64,000 nt of DNA from NCBI RefSeq assembly GCF_900101745.1, contig NZ_FNAD01000002.1, positions 186,001-250,000 on the forward strand. Reading direction: 5' to 3'. This stretch comes from Glycomyces harbinensis. Lineage in GTDB: Bacteria > Actinomycetota > Actinomycetes > Mycobacteriales > Micromonosporaceae. A program made the translations under genes and the position numbers. Positions 1 to 8,519 of this stretch are shown here, piece by piece (the stretch's first letter is position 1; each line of letters begins with the position of its first letter). The notes under the pieces are model-generated. The model did no database searches. It saw only the letters and a program-made list of their open reading frames with translations, and had not been told where the DNA came from.

Positions 1-3000
1 TTGGCCAGGGCCATGTTCTGGCCGTAGTTGTCGGCCAGGACGGCGTCGGCGACCGCGTCGGACATGGCCATGAAGAGCCGGTCGCGGTCGACGGGGTCGA
101 CCCGTCCGCTCAAAGCGGCCGAGCGCAGCAGGATCTTGATGTTGACCTCGTGGTCGGAGGTGTCGACGCCCGCGGAGTTGTCGATGAAGTCGGTGTTGCA
201 GCGCCCGCCGGCGCCCGCGGGCCCGCCCGACTGGGCGTACTCGATGCGGCCCAGCTGGGTCAGGCCGAGGTTGCCGCCCTCGCCGACGACGCGGCAGCGC
301 AGGTCCTCGCCGTTGACGCGGACGGCGTCGTTGGCCTTGTCCCCCGCCGCGGCGTCGGTCTGCGCGGCCGACTTGACGTAGGTGCCGATGCCGCCGTTCC
401 ACAGGAGGTCGACCGGCGCGGTGAGGATCGCGCGGATGAGCTCGGGCGGGGTGAGGTCCTTGACGTCGGCGTCGATGCCGAGCGCGGTGCGGACCTCGTC
501 GGAGACCGGGATGGACTTCGCCGAGCGTTCCCACACCCCGCCGCCGGCGGAGACGAGGGTCTGGTCGTAGTCGGCCCACGTCGAGCGGGGCAGGTCGAAC
601 AGGCGGCGCCGCTCCGCGAAGGAGGCGGCCGCGACCGGGTTCGGGTCGATGAAGATGTGCATGTGGTTGAACGCGGCCACGAGGCGGATGTGCTCGGACA
701 GGAGCATGCCGTTGCCGAACACGTCGCCGGACATGTCGCCGATGCCGACGGCGGTGAAGTCCTGCGCCTGCGTGTCGAGTCCCTCGGCGCGGAAGTGGCG
801 CTTGACCGACTCCCAGGCGCCGCGGGCGGTGATGCCCATCTTCTTGTGGTCGTAGCCGACCGAGCCGCCGGAGGCGAACGCGTCGCCGAGCCAGAACCCG
901 TACTCGGCGGCGACGGCGTTGGCGATGTCGGAGAACGTCGCGGTGCCCTTGTCGGCGGCGACCACGAGGTAGGGGTCGTCGCCGTCGTGGCGGACCACGT
1001 TCGGGGGCGGCACGACCGTGTTGTCGGCGTCCCGGTTGTCGGTGATGTCCAGGAGCGCGGAGATGAACTCGCGGTAGCGGGCGACGCCTTCGGCGCCGAA
1101 CGCGGCCCGGTCGGCGAAGTCGCTCTTCTTGAGGACGAACCCGCCCTTGGCGCCGACGGGCGTGATGACGGTGTTCTTGACCTCCTGGGCCTTGACGAGG
1201 CCGAGGATCTCGGTGCGGAAGTCCTCGCGCCGGTCCGACCAGCGCAGGCCCCCGCGCGCGACCTTGCCGTAGCGCATGTGGACGCCCTCGAAGTGCGGGG
1301 AGTACACGAACACCTCGAACATGGGGCGCGGCTTGGGCAGGAAGTCGATGGACCGGGCGTCGAACTTGAACGACACGTACTCCTTGGGGCGCCCGCCGGT
1401 GCCCCGCTGGAAGTAGGAGGTCCGCAGCGTGGAGCGGATGAGCGTGAGGAACGCGCGCAGGATGCGGTCGGCGTCGAGGTTCGGCACCTCGGCGAGCCCG
1501 GCCGCGAGCGACTCGTCGATGCGGGCGACCGCGGCGTCGCGGTCGGCGCCGACGCGCGGGTCGAAGCGGGCCTCGAACAGGCGCACCAGGTTCCCGGCGA
1601 TCTCGGGGTAGGACCCGAGCGTGGCGGCGATGAAGTCCTGGGAGAACACGAACCCGCACTGGCGCAGGTACTTCGCGAGCGCCCGCAGGACCACGACCTG
1701 GCGCCAGGTGAGCCCGGCGGCGATCACCAGCTCGTTGAGCCGGTCGGATTCGGCCTCGCCGGCCCAGGCGGCGCGGAAGGCGTTCTCGAACCGCACGCGC
1801 AGCTGCGGCACCGACTCGGCGGCCTGGCCGGGCAGGACGATCCCGAAGTCGTGCAGGTGGATCGTGCCGTCGGCGCGCTTGATGTGGTACGGGCGCTCCT
1901 CGTCGACCCGCACACCCAGGTTCTTCAGGACCGGCAGGGCCTCGGAGAGGCCGACGGGCCGGTCGAACGAGTAGATCTTGAAGTGGACGTCGGCGTCGTC
2001 GCCGCCGCGGCGGAACAGCTGGAGCTCCATGTCGCCGGCTTCGCGCAGGATCTCCAGCCGCGCGATGTCCTTGGCGGCGTCCAGCGGCGAGTGCTCGGCC
2101 TTGTAGGCGGCCGGGTAGGCCAGCGCGTACGACTTGGCGAGGGTGCGGGCCTGGCCCTCGCCGATGTGGTGGTCGAGCTGGTAGACGAGGTCGGCGTCCC
2201 AGGAGCGGGTCGTCTCGGCGAGTTCGGCCTGGATGGAGTCGAGGTCGACGGGGCCGTGCTCGGCGTAGGGGTCGATGCGGACGACGAAGTGGAGGCGGGC
2301 GAGGACCGATTCGGTGACGCGGGCGTCGTAGCTGACGTCGACGCCGTGGAGACGGCGGCGCAGGATCTCCTCGATCTTCTCGCGGTTCTCGGTGTTGTAC
2401 CGGTCCCGGGGGAGGTAGACGAGGCAGGAGTAGAAGCGGCCGTAGACGTCGCGGCGCGCGAACAGGCGCAGGCGCCGGCGGCCGGCGAGGCGCAGCACGC
2501 CCATCGCGGTGGCGTACAGGTCGTCGGTGCGGGCCTGGAAGAGCTCGTCGCGCGGGTAGGTCTCCAGGGCGGTGACGAGGTCCTTGCCGGAGTGGGAGGA
2601 GAGCGTGACGCCCGAGCGGGCGAGCACGTCCTCGACCTTGCGGCGGACGACGGGCAGTTCGGTGACGCTGGAGAGGTAGGCGGCCGAGGTGAACAGGCCG
2701 AGGAAGCGCAGCTCGCCGTCGGGTTCGCCGTTCGCGTCGAAGGTCTTCACGCCGATGTAGTCCATGAAGGACGTGCGGTGGACGGTGGAGCGGGCGTTCG
2801 ACTTGGTGATGACCAGCAGGCGCTTGGTGCCGATCTGGGATCGGGCGTCGGTGTTGAACGAGGGGATGGGCCGGGGCACGGCGGGGGCCTTGCGCAGCAG
2901 GCCCAGGCCGGACTCGGCGACGGGCGCGAGGGCCTGGTCCTCGCCTGCGCCGGTGAGCTTGTACCGCCGGAAGCCCAGGAACGTGAACTTGTCGTCGGCG

Positions 3001-3674
3001 AGCCAGCGGAGCAGTTCGACGGTGTCGTCGATGTCCTTGGGCGGCACCGGGAGCGGCTGGCCGTCGAGGGCGTCGGCGATGTCGAGCGCCTTGGTGCGCA
3101 TGGCCTGCCAGTCGGCGACGCACACGCCGACGTCGGAGAGGACTTCGAGGATCTCCTCCTGGAGGGTCGCCTGGAAGGCCTTGTCGGCGACCCGCTGGGT
3201 CTCGATGTGCATCCACGATTCGGCGCGGCCGCCTTCGGCGGGGGCCTCGAGGAGGGTGCCGTCCTCGTCGCGGCGGACCGGGACGATCGGGTGGACGAAC
3301 ACGGAGATGTCCATGTTGTAGCGGTTGAACAGGCCCGTGAGGGAGTCGACCAGGAACGGGGAGTCGTCGCAGACGAGGTCCACCCGGGTGGAGGAGGCCG
3401 CGTCGGGCCCCTCGGAGTCCTCGGGGCAGTCCAGTTCGAGGACGACTTCGCCCGGCCCGCGGGTCTCGGCCATGCGGCGGTGGTGGGCGGTGGTCTCCAG
3501 CAGCTGCTGGGCGCTGCGCCCGACCAGGTCGTCGTCGGACACCAGGCTCCAGTAGAGCTCGACCAGCCTCGCCAGTGATTCGTCGGATCCGGCCAGATCG
3601 GCCGCCTCGGTCAGCAGTTCCTCCCTGTCGGGGAGGGTTTCGCGGAACTCTTCGTCGCCGATGAACGCCAACAC
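1..3674 (-). CDS. NAD-specific glutamate dehydrogenase, large (about 180 kDa) type, 3' end outside window
   Basis: Oxidatively deaminates L-glutamate to 2-oxoglutarate and ammonia with NAD+, a cytosolic step of amino-acid catabolism. About 1224 codons are visible; the family is about 1600 residues, so the C-terminus lies beyond position 1. The long N-terminal regulatory half is followed by the catalytic core. There ARGGLRWSDRREDFR lies near residue 805, PVGAKGGFV (catalytic-lysine region) near 842, and GDMSGDVFGNGM near 980. The start is GTG at 3674, preceded by GGAG at about 10 bases; the protein begins MLAFIGDEEF. It diverges from the DUF4178 gene. The very high GC creates long meaningless open frames on the opposite strand. 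Confidence 0.93.
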   Translation of the reverse strand, partial: MLAFIGDEEFRETLPDREELLTEAADLAGSDESLARLVELYWSLVSDDDLVGRSAQQLLETTAHHRRMAETRGPGEVVLELDCPEDSEGPDAASSTRVDLVCDDSPFLVDSLTGLFNRYNMDISVFVHPIVPVRRDEDGTLLEAPAEGGRAESWMHIETQRVADKAFQATLQEEILEVLSDVGVCVADWQAMRTKALDIADALDGQPLPVPPKDIDDTVELLRWLADDKFTFLGFRRYKLTGAGEDQALAPVAESGLGLLRKAPAVPRPIPSFNTDARSQIGTKRLLVITKSNARSTVHRTSFMDYIGVKTFDANGEPDGELRFLGLFTSAAYLSSVTELPVVRRKVEDVLARSGVTLSSHSGKDLVTALETYPRDELFQARTDDLYATAMGVLRLAGRRRLRLFARRDVYGRFYSCLVYLPRDRYNTENREKIEEILRRRLHGVDVSYDARVTESVLARLHFVVRIDPYAEHGPVDLDSIQAELAETTRSWDADLVYQLDHHIGEGQARTLAKSYALAYPAAYKAEHSPLDAAKDIARLEILREAGDMELQLFRRGGDDADVHFKIYSFDRPVGLSEALPVLKNLGVRVDEERPYHIKRADGTIHLHDFGIVLPGQAAESVPQLRVRFENAFRAAWAGEAESDRLNELVIAAGLTWRQVVVLRALAKYLRQCGFVFSQDFIAATLGSYPEIAGNLVRLFEARFDPRVGADRDAAVARIDESLAAGLAEVPNLDADRILRAFLTLIRSTLRTSYFQRGTGGRPKEYVSFKFDARSIDFLPKPRPMFEVFVYSPHFEGVHMRYGKVARGGLRWSDRREDFRTEILGLVKAQEVKNTVITPVGAKGGFVLKKSDFADRAAFGAEGVARYREFISALLDITDNRDADNTVVPPPNVVRHDGDDPYLVVAADKGTATFSDIANAVAAEYGFWLGDAFASGGSVGYDHKKMGITARGAWESVKRHFRAEGLDTQAQDFTAVGIGDMSGDVFGNGMLLSEHIRLVAAFNHMHIFIDPNPVAAASFAERRRLFDLPRSTWADYDQTLVSAGGGVWERSAKSIPVSDEVRTALGIDADVKDLTPPELIRAILTAPVDLLWNGGIGTYVKSAAQTDAAAGDKANDAVRVNGEDLRCRVVGEGGNLGLTQLGRIEYAQSGGPAGAGGRCNTDFIDNSAGVDTSDHEVNIKILLRSAALSGRVDPVDRDRLFMAMSDAVADAVLADNYGQNMALA

Positions 3675-3851
3675 GTCTCGATCTCCAGTCCGGTGCACGT
3701 TCGGCTCACCTCGTCGTGAGCCGTCTCCAGGCTAGATCCTAGGGGCGGGAGGCGACGCCTGGGTTACACCACCGTTGCCGACGCGGCGGTACAGTGAGGC
3801 ACGGAACCGAAACTGATCATCACCCACCCCCTGTAACGCGAAGGCACCCAT

Positions 3852-4466
3852 ATGGAGACCTTGGTCATCATCCTCCTGATCGCCGCCGCCGTCGCCGTCG
3901 GCTGGTGGCTGTGGCGCAGGAGCCAGGACCGCAAGGAAGAGCAGGTCCCCCGCCGCGGCCCGGTCGATCCGTTCGCCGACGCCGACACCGACGTGCTGCG
4001 CGGCGACCCGAAGCGCCTCAAGGCGGCCGACCTGGTCGAGCTGTACGGCAAGACCCTCGCTGTGCGCGGCACGCTGCGCCTGTCCGAGGGCGACTACCAC
4101 TGGTCGGAGCATTTCCTGGACACCGGGACGGGCGTGCGGCGCTGGCTCTCGGTGGAGGCCGACCCGGACGTGGAGATCGTGCTGTGGGAAGAGGTCACGG
4201 ACTTCGACCTCCAACCCGGTCCGCGTGAACTTAGTCACGAGGGCGTCTCCTACCGGTCGGACGAGAAGGGCCGGGCGGACTACGTCAGCGAGGCCACCAC
4301 GGGCCTGGCGCCGACCGGGACGCTCCGCTACCACGACTACGCGGGCCCCGACGGGCAGAAGCTCTCCTTCGAGACGTTCGGCGAGGGCGGCAAGTGGGAG
4401 ATGGCCAAGGGCCTGACCCTGGACCGCAACCAGGTCACGATCTACCACCAGAGCGACGACGCCTGA
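3852..4466 (+). CDS. DUF4178 domain membrane protein
   Basis: A 204-residue protein with one N-terminal transmembrane helix (about residues 3-19, ending in WWLWRRS) and a cytosolic beta-rich domain typical of DUF4178 (about residues 55-195, with LRLSEGDYHWSEHFL and RYHDYAGPDGQKLSFE). The function of DUF4178 is unknown. It is the first gene of a compact same-strand cluster that ends in a spermidine synthase 1.6 kb downstream; DUF4178, DUF2617, DUF4247, DUF350 and spermidine synthase recur together in Actinobacteria. The gap to the next gene is 55 bp. The start is ATG at 3852, with GAAGG upstream. The family call is from pattern recognition. Confidence 0.85.
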   Translation: METLVIILLIAAAVAVGWWLWRRSQDRKEEQVPRRGPVDPFADADTDVLRGDPKRLKAADLVELYGKTLAVRGTLRLSEGDYHWSEHFLDTGTGVRRWLSVEADPDVEIVLWEEVTDFDLQPGPRELSHEGVSYRSDEKGRADYVSEATTGLAPTGTLRYHDYAGPDGQKLSFETFGEGGKWEMAKGLTLDRNQVTIYHQSDDA

Positions 4467-4521
4467 GCGCCTCGCACACCACACCGATCCCCCGGAGCAC
4501 ACCCTGCTAGCGCATATCGAG

Positions 4522-5016
4522 GTGCCGTACATCGACGTCTCGGCCGCCTCGCTCACGTTCCGGCCCGACGCGCCGTCGATGCCGGTCCTGGATCAGATGG
4601 ACCGCGACGCCGGGCCGCTGCGCCTGTCGCTGCGCCTGCTCGGCGCGAGCCACCAGGCCGTGGTCGCCACGCCCGACGGGCTCATCTCCGAGACCCTCGC
4701 GTACCGGTCGGACCTGGGCCCGGACCTGCCCGAGGCGTTCACGCAGCGCGTCGGCGCCTGGCGGCACCGCTACGAGTGCACCGTCGAGACCCTCGCCGTT
4801 CCCGAGCTGCGCCGGCGGGTCCGGGCGCTGCGCGACCGCGCCGTGCTCCGCACCGGCGAGCCGGACCTGCTGGTCGGGGTGTTCGGGGCCGACCCGGACG
4901 CGCTGACGGCGCTGGAGATCACCGGGACCGCGCCGCTGTCGTGGCGGACGGTCCACACCTATCCGCAGTACGGCGAGGTCGTGACCACCACCAGTACGGT
5001 CGCGACCGTAAGCTGA
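4522..5016 (+). CDS. DUF2617 family protein
   Basis: A 164-residue soluble protein without signal peptide or membrane segment. Its features (PYIDVSAASLTF near the N-terminus, FTQRVGAWRHRYECTVET mid-protein, SWRTVHTYPQYGEVVTTTS at the C-terminus) match the DUF2617 family as I know it. The function is unknown. It is the second gene of the spermidine-synthase cluster, with 30 bp to the next start. The chosen start is GTG 4522, since no ATG lies nearby in frame. Co-occurrence with a polyamine enzyme suggests a role in the same membrane-associated pathway, but that is inference. Confidence 0.85.
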   Translation: MPYIDVSAASLTFRPDAPSMPVLDQMDRDAGPLRLSLRLLGASHQAVVATPDGLISETLAYRSDLGPDLPEAFTQRVGAWRHRYECTVETLAVPELRRRVRALRDRAVLRTGEPDLLVGVFGADPDALTALEITGTAPLSWRTVHTYPQYGEVVTTTSTVATVS

Positions 5017-5046
5017 ACCGATCCCCCGAGACGACCGAGGACCACC

Positions 5047-5517
5047 ATGAGCGATGAGCGCCAGCCCCCGCCGAGACCCGCCTCGCGCGGCCTGAACTGG
5101 AAGCACTGGACCGCGATCATCGTGGTCATCGCCTTGTGCTGCGGCGGCGTGTTCTTGATGAACTCCAACTTCTCGAACCCGACCGACACGATCCAGAGCC
5201 ACTACCAGCGGGCGTCCAGCCTCGACGAGGGCGGCGGCCGGGCCTACACGTCGGACCAGTCGCCGGCGACGGTGGCCGACCAGATCGACGACGACGCCGA
5301 GGCCAGGGACGAGCGCTCCTCCGGCGGGGTCTACTACCTCCAGTACTCCAAGCACATCGTCGCCGTCTCGCCGTACCAGGGCGGCTCGAAGATCCTGCTG
5401 CACGACTACCGCAGCGGCTACAACCACTACTCGGGGATCTTCATCCTCGGCGGCTGGGGCTGGTCCTCCTCGCCCCCGTCGCCGTTCCGCGGCGGCGGTC
5501 CCGGCTCCGGCAAATAG
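5047..5517 (+). CDS. DUF4247 domain protein, single membrane anchor
   Basis: A 156-residue protein. A cytosolic basic N-terminus is followed by a transmembrane helix at about residues 24-42 (IIVVIALCCGGVFLM), an extracytoplasmic domain containing VYYLQYSKHIVAVSPY, and a glycine/serine-rich tail. This matches the DUF4247 family, of unknown function. ATG 5047 follows GAGGACCACC. The position between DUF2617 and DUF350, with gaps of 30 and 36 bp, indicates co-transcription with the polyamine cluster. A surface-exposed accessory role is possible but unproven. Confidence 0.8.
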   Translation: MSDERQPPPRPASRGLNWKHWTAIIVVIALCCGGVFLMNSNFSNPTDTIQSHYQRASSLDEGGGRAYTSDQSPATVADQIDDDAEARDERSSGGVYYLQYSKHIVAVSPYQGGSKILLHDYRSGYNHYSGIFILGGWGWSSSPPSPFRGGGPGSGK

Positions 5518-5553
5518 CGCGTCAGTTCCGCGAATCCGAAAGGCACAAGCCCA

Positions 5554-5979
5554 ATGATCGAAGACTTCTCCGGCGCCGTCGTCGGCGCCGCCGCCTACAG
5601 CGCCGTCGGCATCGTCCTGATGGTGCTCGGCTACCTGGTCACCGACTGGCTCACCCCCGGCAAGCTCGGCGAGCTCATCTGGACCGAGCGCAACAAGAAC
5701 GCCGCGATCCTGCTGACCTCGAACGTGCTCGGCGTGGGCCTGATCGTGGTCGGCGCGATCTGGGCCTCCGAGGGCGGGCTCCTGCGGGGCCTCGCCTCGA
5801 CGTTCGTGTTCGGCGTGATCGGCCTGGCCGCGATGGCGTTCGCGTTCCTCATCCTCGACTGGCTCACTCCCGGCAAGCTCGGCGACATCCTCACCTCCGA
5901 GGAGCACCAGCCGGCCGTGTGGGTCAATGCCGCGATGCACCTCGCCCTGGGCGGAGTCATCGCGATGGCACTGTCGTGA
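5554..5979 (+). CDS. DUF350 domain membrane protein
   Basis: A 141-residue, four-helix membrane protein made of two similar halves: each has a hydrophobic pair and a DWLTPGKLG(E/D) loop (about residues 30-40 and 105-115). This internal duplication is characteristic of the DUF350 family. The molecular function is not established. The start ATG 5554 follows CCGAAAGGCACAAGCCC. The stop codon at 5977-5979 lies inside the first unit of a 15-bp tandem repeat that fills the gap to the next gene. Confidence 0.88.
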   Translation: MIEDFSGAVVGAAAYSAVGIVLMVLGYLVTDWLTPGKLGELIWTERNKNAAILLTSNVLGVGLIVVGAIWASEGGLLRGLASTFVFGVIGLAAMAFAFLILDWLTPGKLGDILTSEEHQPAVWVNAAMHLALGGVIAMALS

Positions 5980-6050
5980 AAGGCACGGTCTTGAAGGGCG
6001 CCGGCTTGGAGGGCGCTGTCGTGAAGGGCACTGTTCCAGGAGGCCCCGCA
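5976..6050 (+). repeat. 15-bp tandem array between DUF350 and spermidine synthase genes
   Basis: Five consecutive 15-bp units: GTGAAAGGCACGGTC, TTGAAGGGCGCCGGC, TTGGAGGGCGCTGTC, GTGAAGGGCACTGTT, then a diverged CCAGGAGGCCCCGCA, followed by GTGGCGAAGG. Four units start with a GTG or TTG codon followed by an AGG-containing purine run, so each carries a potential start and a potential Shine-Dalgarno sequence. The array spans the upstream stop codon and ends about 18 bp before the chosen start of the next gene. Confidence 0.75.
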
Positions 6051-6067
6051 GTGGCGAAGGCGCCGTC

Positions 6068-7645
6068 TTGACGGCTGCGGCCGCCCCTCAGAAGACGTTG
6101 ACGGCGCGCCGGGTCCGCCTGGCACGCTTCGGCCTGCTCGCGACCGCGTTCGCGGTGTCGGCGTGCGGGCTCGTGTACGAGCTCGCGCTCATCACCTTGG
6201 GCGCGTACCTGGTCGGGAACACCGCCACGCAGGCGTCGATCGTCCTGTCGGTCATGGTGTTCGCGATGGGGCTGGGCGCGCTCGCCGCCAAGCCGCTGCG
6301 CCGCTGGCCGGCGCTGTCGTTCGCGGTGGTGGAGATCGCGCTCGCGCTGCTGGGCGGCTTCAGCGTGATGCTGCTGTACGCGGCGTTCGCGTGGACGAAC
6401 CTGTACAGCCTGCCGCTGGTGCTCGTCGCGGCCGCGATCGGGCTCCTGATCGGCGCGGAGATCCCGCTGCTGATGGAGCTGCTGCAGCGCATCCGCGAGC
6501 AGGCGGCGGGGTCGGCGGTCGCGGACCTGAACGCGGCCGACTACCTGGGCGGGCTCATCGGCGGCCTGGCGTTCCCGTTCGTGCTCCTGCCGTTCTTCGG
6601 GCAGATCCGGGGCGCGCTGCTGGTCGGCGCGGTGAACGCGGTCGCCGGGGTGCTGCTGGTGTACCTCCTGTTCCGCTCGGACCTGTCGCGGACGGCGAAA
6701 CAGCTCCTGACGCTGGTGGCCGCCGGGACGACGGTGCTCCTGGTCGCGGCGTTCGCGTACACGGACCGGTTCGAGACGCAGGCGCGGCAGGCGCTGTACG
6801 CGGCGCCGATCGTCTACACCGAGGACAGCGTGTACCAGCAGATCGTGATGACCGAGTCGGCGTCGCCGTTCGGCGAGCAGGACCTGCGCCTGTACCTCAA
6901 CGGCGACCTCCAGTTCTCCTCAGTGGACGAATACCGGTACCACGAGGCGCTGGTGCACCCGGCGATGAACGGACCGCACGACGACGTCCTGGTCCTGGGC
7001 GGGGGCGACGGGCTCGCCGTGCGCGAGATCCTGCGCTACCCCGACGTGGCGTCGGTGACGCTCGTGGACCTCGACGGTGCGGTCACCGACCTGGCCCAGG
7101 GCTTCGACGACCTCGTGGCGCTCAACGAGGACGCGATGAACGACCCGAAGGTCGAGATCGTCAACGAGGACGCGTTCACGTGGCTGCGCCAGCAGACCGG
7201 CACGTGGGACACGATCATCGTCGACATGCCCGACCCGGACGCGACCGAGACCGCGAAGCTGTACTCGACGGAGTTCTACGCGCTCGCGGGCGACCACCTG
7301 AACGAGACCGGGCGGATGGTCGTCCAGAGCGGCTCGCCGTACTTCGCGCCGAAGACGTACTGGACCATCGCCGCCACCCTCGAGTCCGCCGGCTACGAGC
7401 CGTCGCCGTACTGGGTGTCGGTGCCGAGCTTCGGCGACTGGGGCTTCCACCTCGTCCAGGCGAACGGCGAACCGCCGGAACTGGGCCTCGACACCTCCGT
7501 GGGACCGTTCCGGTCCCTGACTCCGGAGCTGGTGGAGGCGGCCCAGGTGTTCCCGCCGGACCGGGCCGCGAGGGACATGGAGCCCTCGACCCTGATCCAC
7601 CCGATCATCCTCGACCTGGTCCAATCGGAATGGAAGAACTACTGA
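6068..7645 (+). CDS. speE: Membrane-anchored spermidine synthase (polyamine aminopropyltransferase)
   Basis: A protein of about 525 residues. The first 240 or so form about seven hydrophobic helices; the C-terminal half is a spermidine-synthase Rossmann fold. It has VLGGGDGLAVREI near residue 310 (decarboxylated-SAM binding), TLVDLD just after, and the active-site DMPDPD near residue 387. It would transfer an aminopropyl group to putrescine or a related amine, with the membrane part placing it at the inner membrane. The start is uncertain: TTG 6068 is the last in-frame candidate before the helices. AGGAGG at 6038-6043 is well placed for GTG 6051, but that frame stops within seven codons, so a TTG start after the repeat is preferred. 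Confidence 0.88.
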   Translation: MTAAAAPQKTLTARRVRLARFGLLATAFAVSACGLVYELALITLGAYLVGNTATQASIVLSVMVFAMGLGALAAKPLRRWPALSFAVVEIALALLGGFSVMLLYAAFAWTNLYSLPLVLVAAAIGLLIGAEIPLLMELLQRIREQAAGSAVADLNAADYLGGLIGGLAFPFVLLPFFGQIRGALLVGAVNAVAGVLLVYLLFRSDLSRTAKQLLTLVAAGTTVLLVAAFAYTDRFETQARQALYAAPIVYTEDSVYQQIVMTESASPFGEQDLRLYLNGDLQFSSVDEYRYHEALVHPAMNGPHDDVLVLGGGDGLAVREILRYPDVASVTLVDLDGAVTDLAQGFDDLVALNEDAMNDPKVEIVNEDAFTWLRQQTGTWDTIIVDMPDPDATETAKLYSTEFYALAGDHLNETGRMVVQSGSPYFAPKTYWTIAATLESAGYEPSPYWVSVPSFGDWGFHLVQANGEPPELGLDTSVGPFRSLTPELVEAAQVFPPDRAARDMEPSTLIHPIILDLVQSEWKNY

Positions 7646-7774
7646 CGTTCTCCCGTCGCACCGGCACCGCGGCCTTCCCCGCGTTATTCGGCTCGCGAAC
7701 GCCGCCGCCGGTAGCCGGTACCTCGCCGCTGGGATATCCTGGCGATTCTCTGCCCCCGATACTGAGGAACACAA

Positions 7775-8191
7775 GTGACCGCACAACAGAACCCCTATCT
7801 CGTCTCCGTCAAGGTCAGCACCGGGCTTTCGGTGCTGTACATGGTCGTCGGCGGCCTCTTCATCCTGCTCGCCCTGATCGCGCTGCTGGCCGGGGCCATC
7901 AGCTTCTACCTCATCCTGGGCCCGCTGTTCCTGGCCATGGGCATCCTGACCCTCATGAGGCCGTACTGCATCTACGACACCGCGACCGGTGCGCTGGGCC
8001 TGTTCTCGCCGCTGGGCTTCCAGGTCCGCTCCTTCGGCGCCCCCAAGGGCGAGCGGATCTACTACAACCCGGCGACGGCCAAGGTCATGCGTGCGCTGCC
8101 GAACGGCGCGCAGAAGAAGGTGAGCATGTTCGGCGTCAACAAGGACCAACTCGCCCGCCTCATCGCGACCCTCCCGCAGCACCAGGCCTAG
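7775..8191 (+). CDS. Small two-helix membrane protein, unknown function
   Basis: A 138-residue protein with two closely spaced transmembrane helices (about residues 20-45 and 50-68, around a short LLAGAISFY hinge). A C-terminal cytosolic domain of about 70 residues contains GERIYYNPATAKVMRALPNG. I do not recognise the family. The start is GTG 7775, after GAGGAACACAA. A perfect 15-bp hairpin lies 10 bp after the stop, so this appears to be the end of a transcript. It is 129 bp from the spermidine synthase and could belong to that operon or have its own promoter (TATCCT near 7735). Confidence 0.75.
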   Translation: MTAQQNPYLVSVKVSTGLSVLYMVVGGLFILLALIALLAGAISFYLILGPLFLAMGILTLMRPYCIYDTATGALGLFSPLGFQVRSFGAPKGERIYYNPATAKVMRALPNGAQKKVSMFGVNKDQLARLIATLPQHQA

Positions 8192-8519
8192 CCGAAACGC
8201 CGAAGGGCCCGAACGCCGAGGCGTTCGGGCCCTTCACAGCACCAGTCGCCCGGTGCGGGCGGCGAGAGCCGCGGTCGCGTTGTCGAAGAGCGCCTTGACG
8301 TGTGCGGTGAACCGGTCCTCGGTGTAGGTTGCGATCCGGTCGGGCTCGGCCGTCCGGTTCGTCTCGGGTCCGGATCTGGTGTCCGTGCCGCTGCGGCGGG
8401 CGCCCGTGGCAGGGGCCGTGCGGATGCGATCGTGAACGACCGCCGTCGCGGTCCCGGGTGCCGGTGCACCCGAAGCGCATCGACGTGGCAGATTGCGGGG
8501 GACACCTTTGGAGGTTCCG
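8192..8519. other. Intergenic stretch with terminator and possible gene remnant
   Basis: Apart from the terminator, the minus strand carries an open frame without a usable start, stopping at 8234-8236. Its last 30 or so residues (TEDRFTAHVKALFDNATAA, ending TGRLVL) look protein-like. This may be the 3' end of a decayed gene. No promoter or other gene is evident on the plus strand until GGAGG at about 8507, before the kinase start. Confidence 0.3.
8202..8235 (+). terminator. Rho-independent-type hairpin
   Basis: Perfect 15-bp stem (GAAGGGCCCGAACGC at 8202-8216, complement at 8221-8235) with a CGAG tetraloop and no T-tract, as is common in Actinobacteria. It follows the stop of the membrane-protein gene by 10 bp. 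Confidence 0.85.

Noticed and set aside
150-3578. Open frame of over 1100 codons on the plus strand
   Set aside because: It is antisense to the NAD-glutamate dehydrogenase gene; its Val/Gly/Asp/Arg-rich composition is the usual high-GC shadow, whereas the minus strand encodes conserved motifs throughout.
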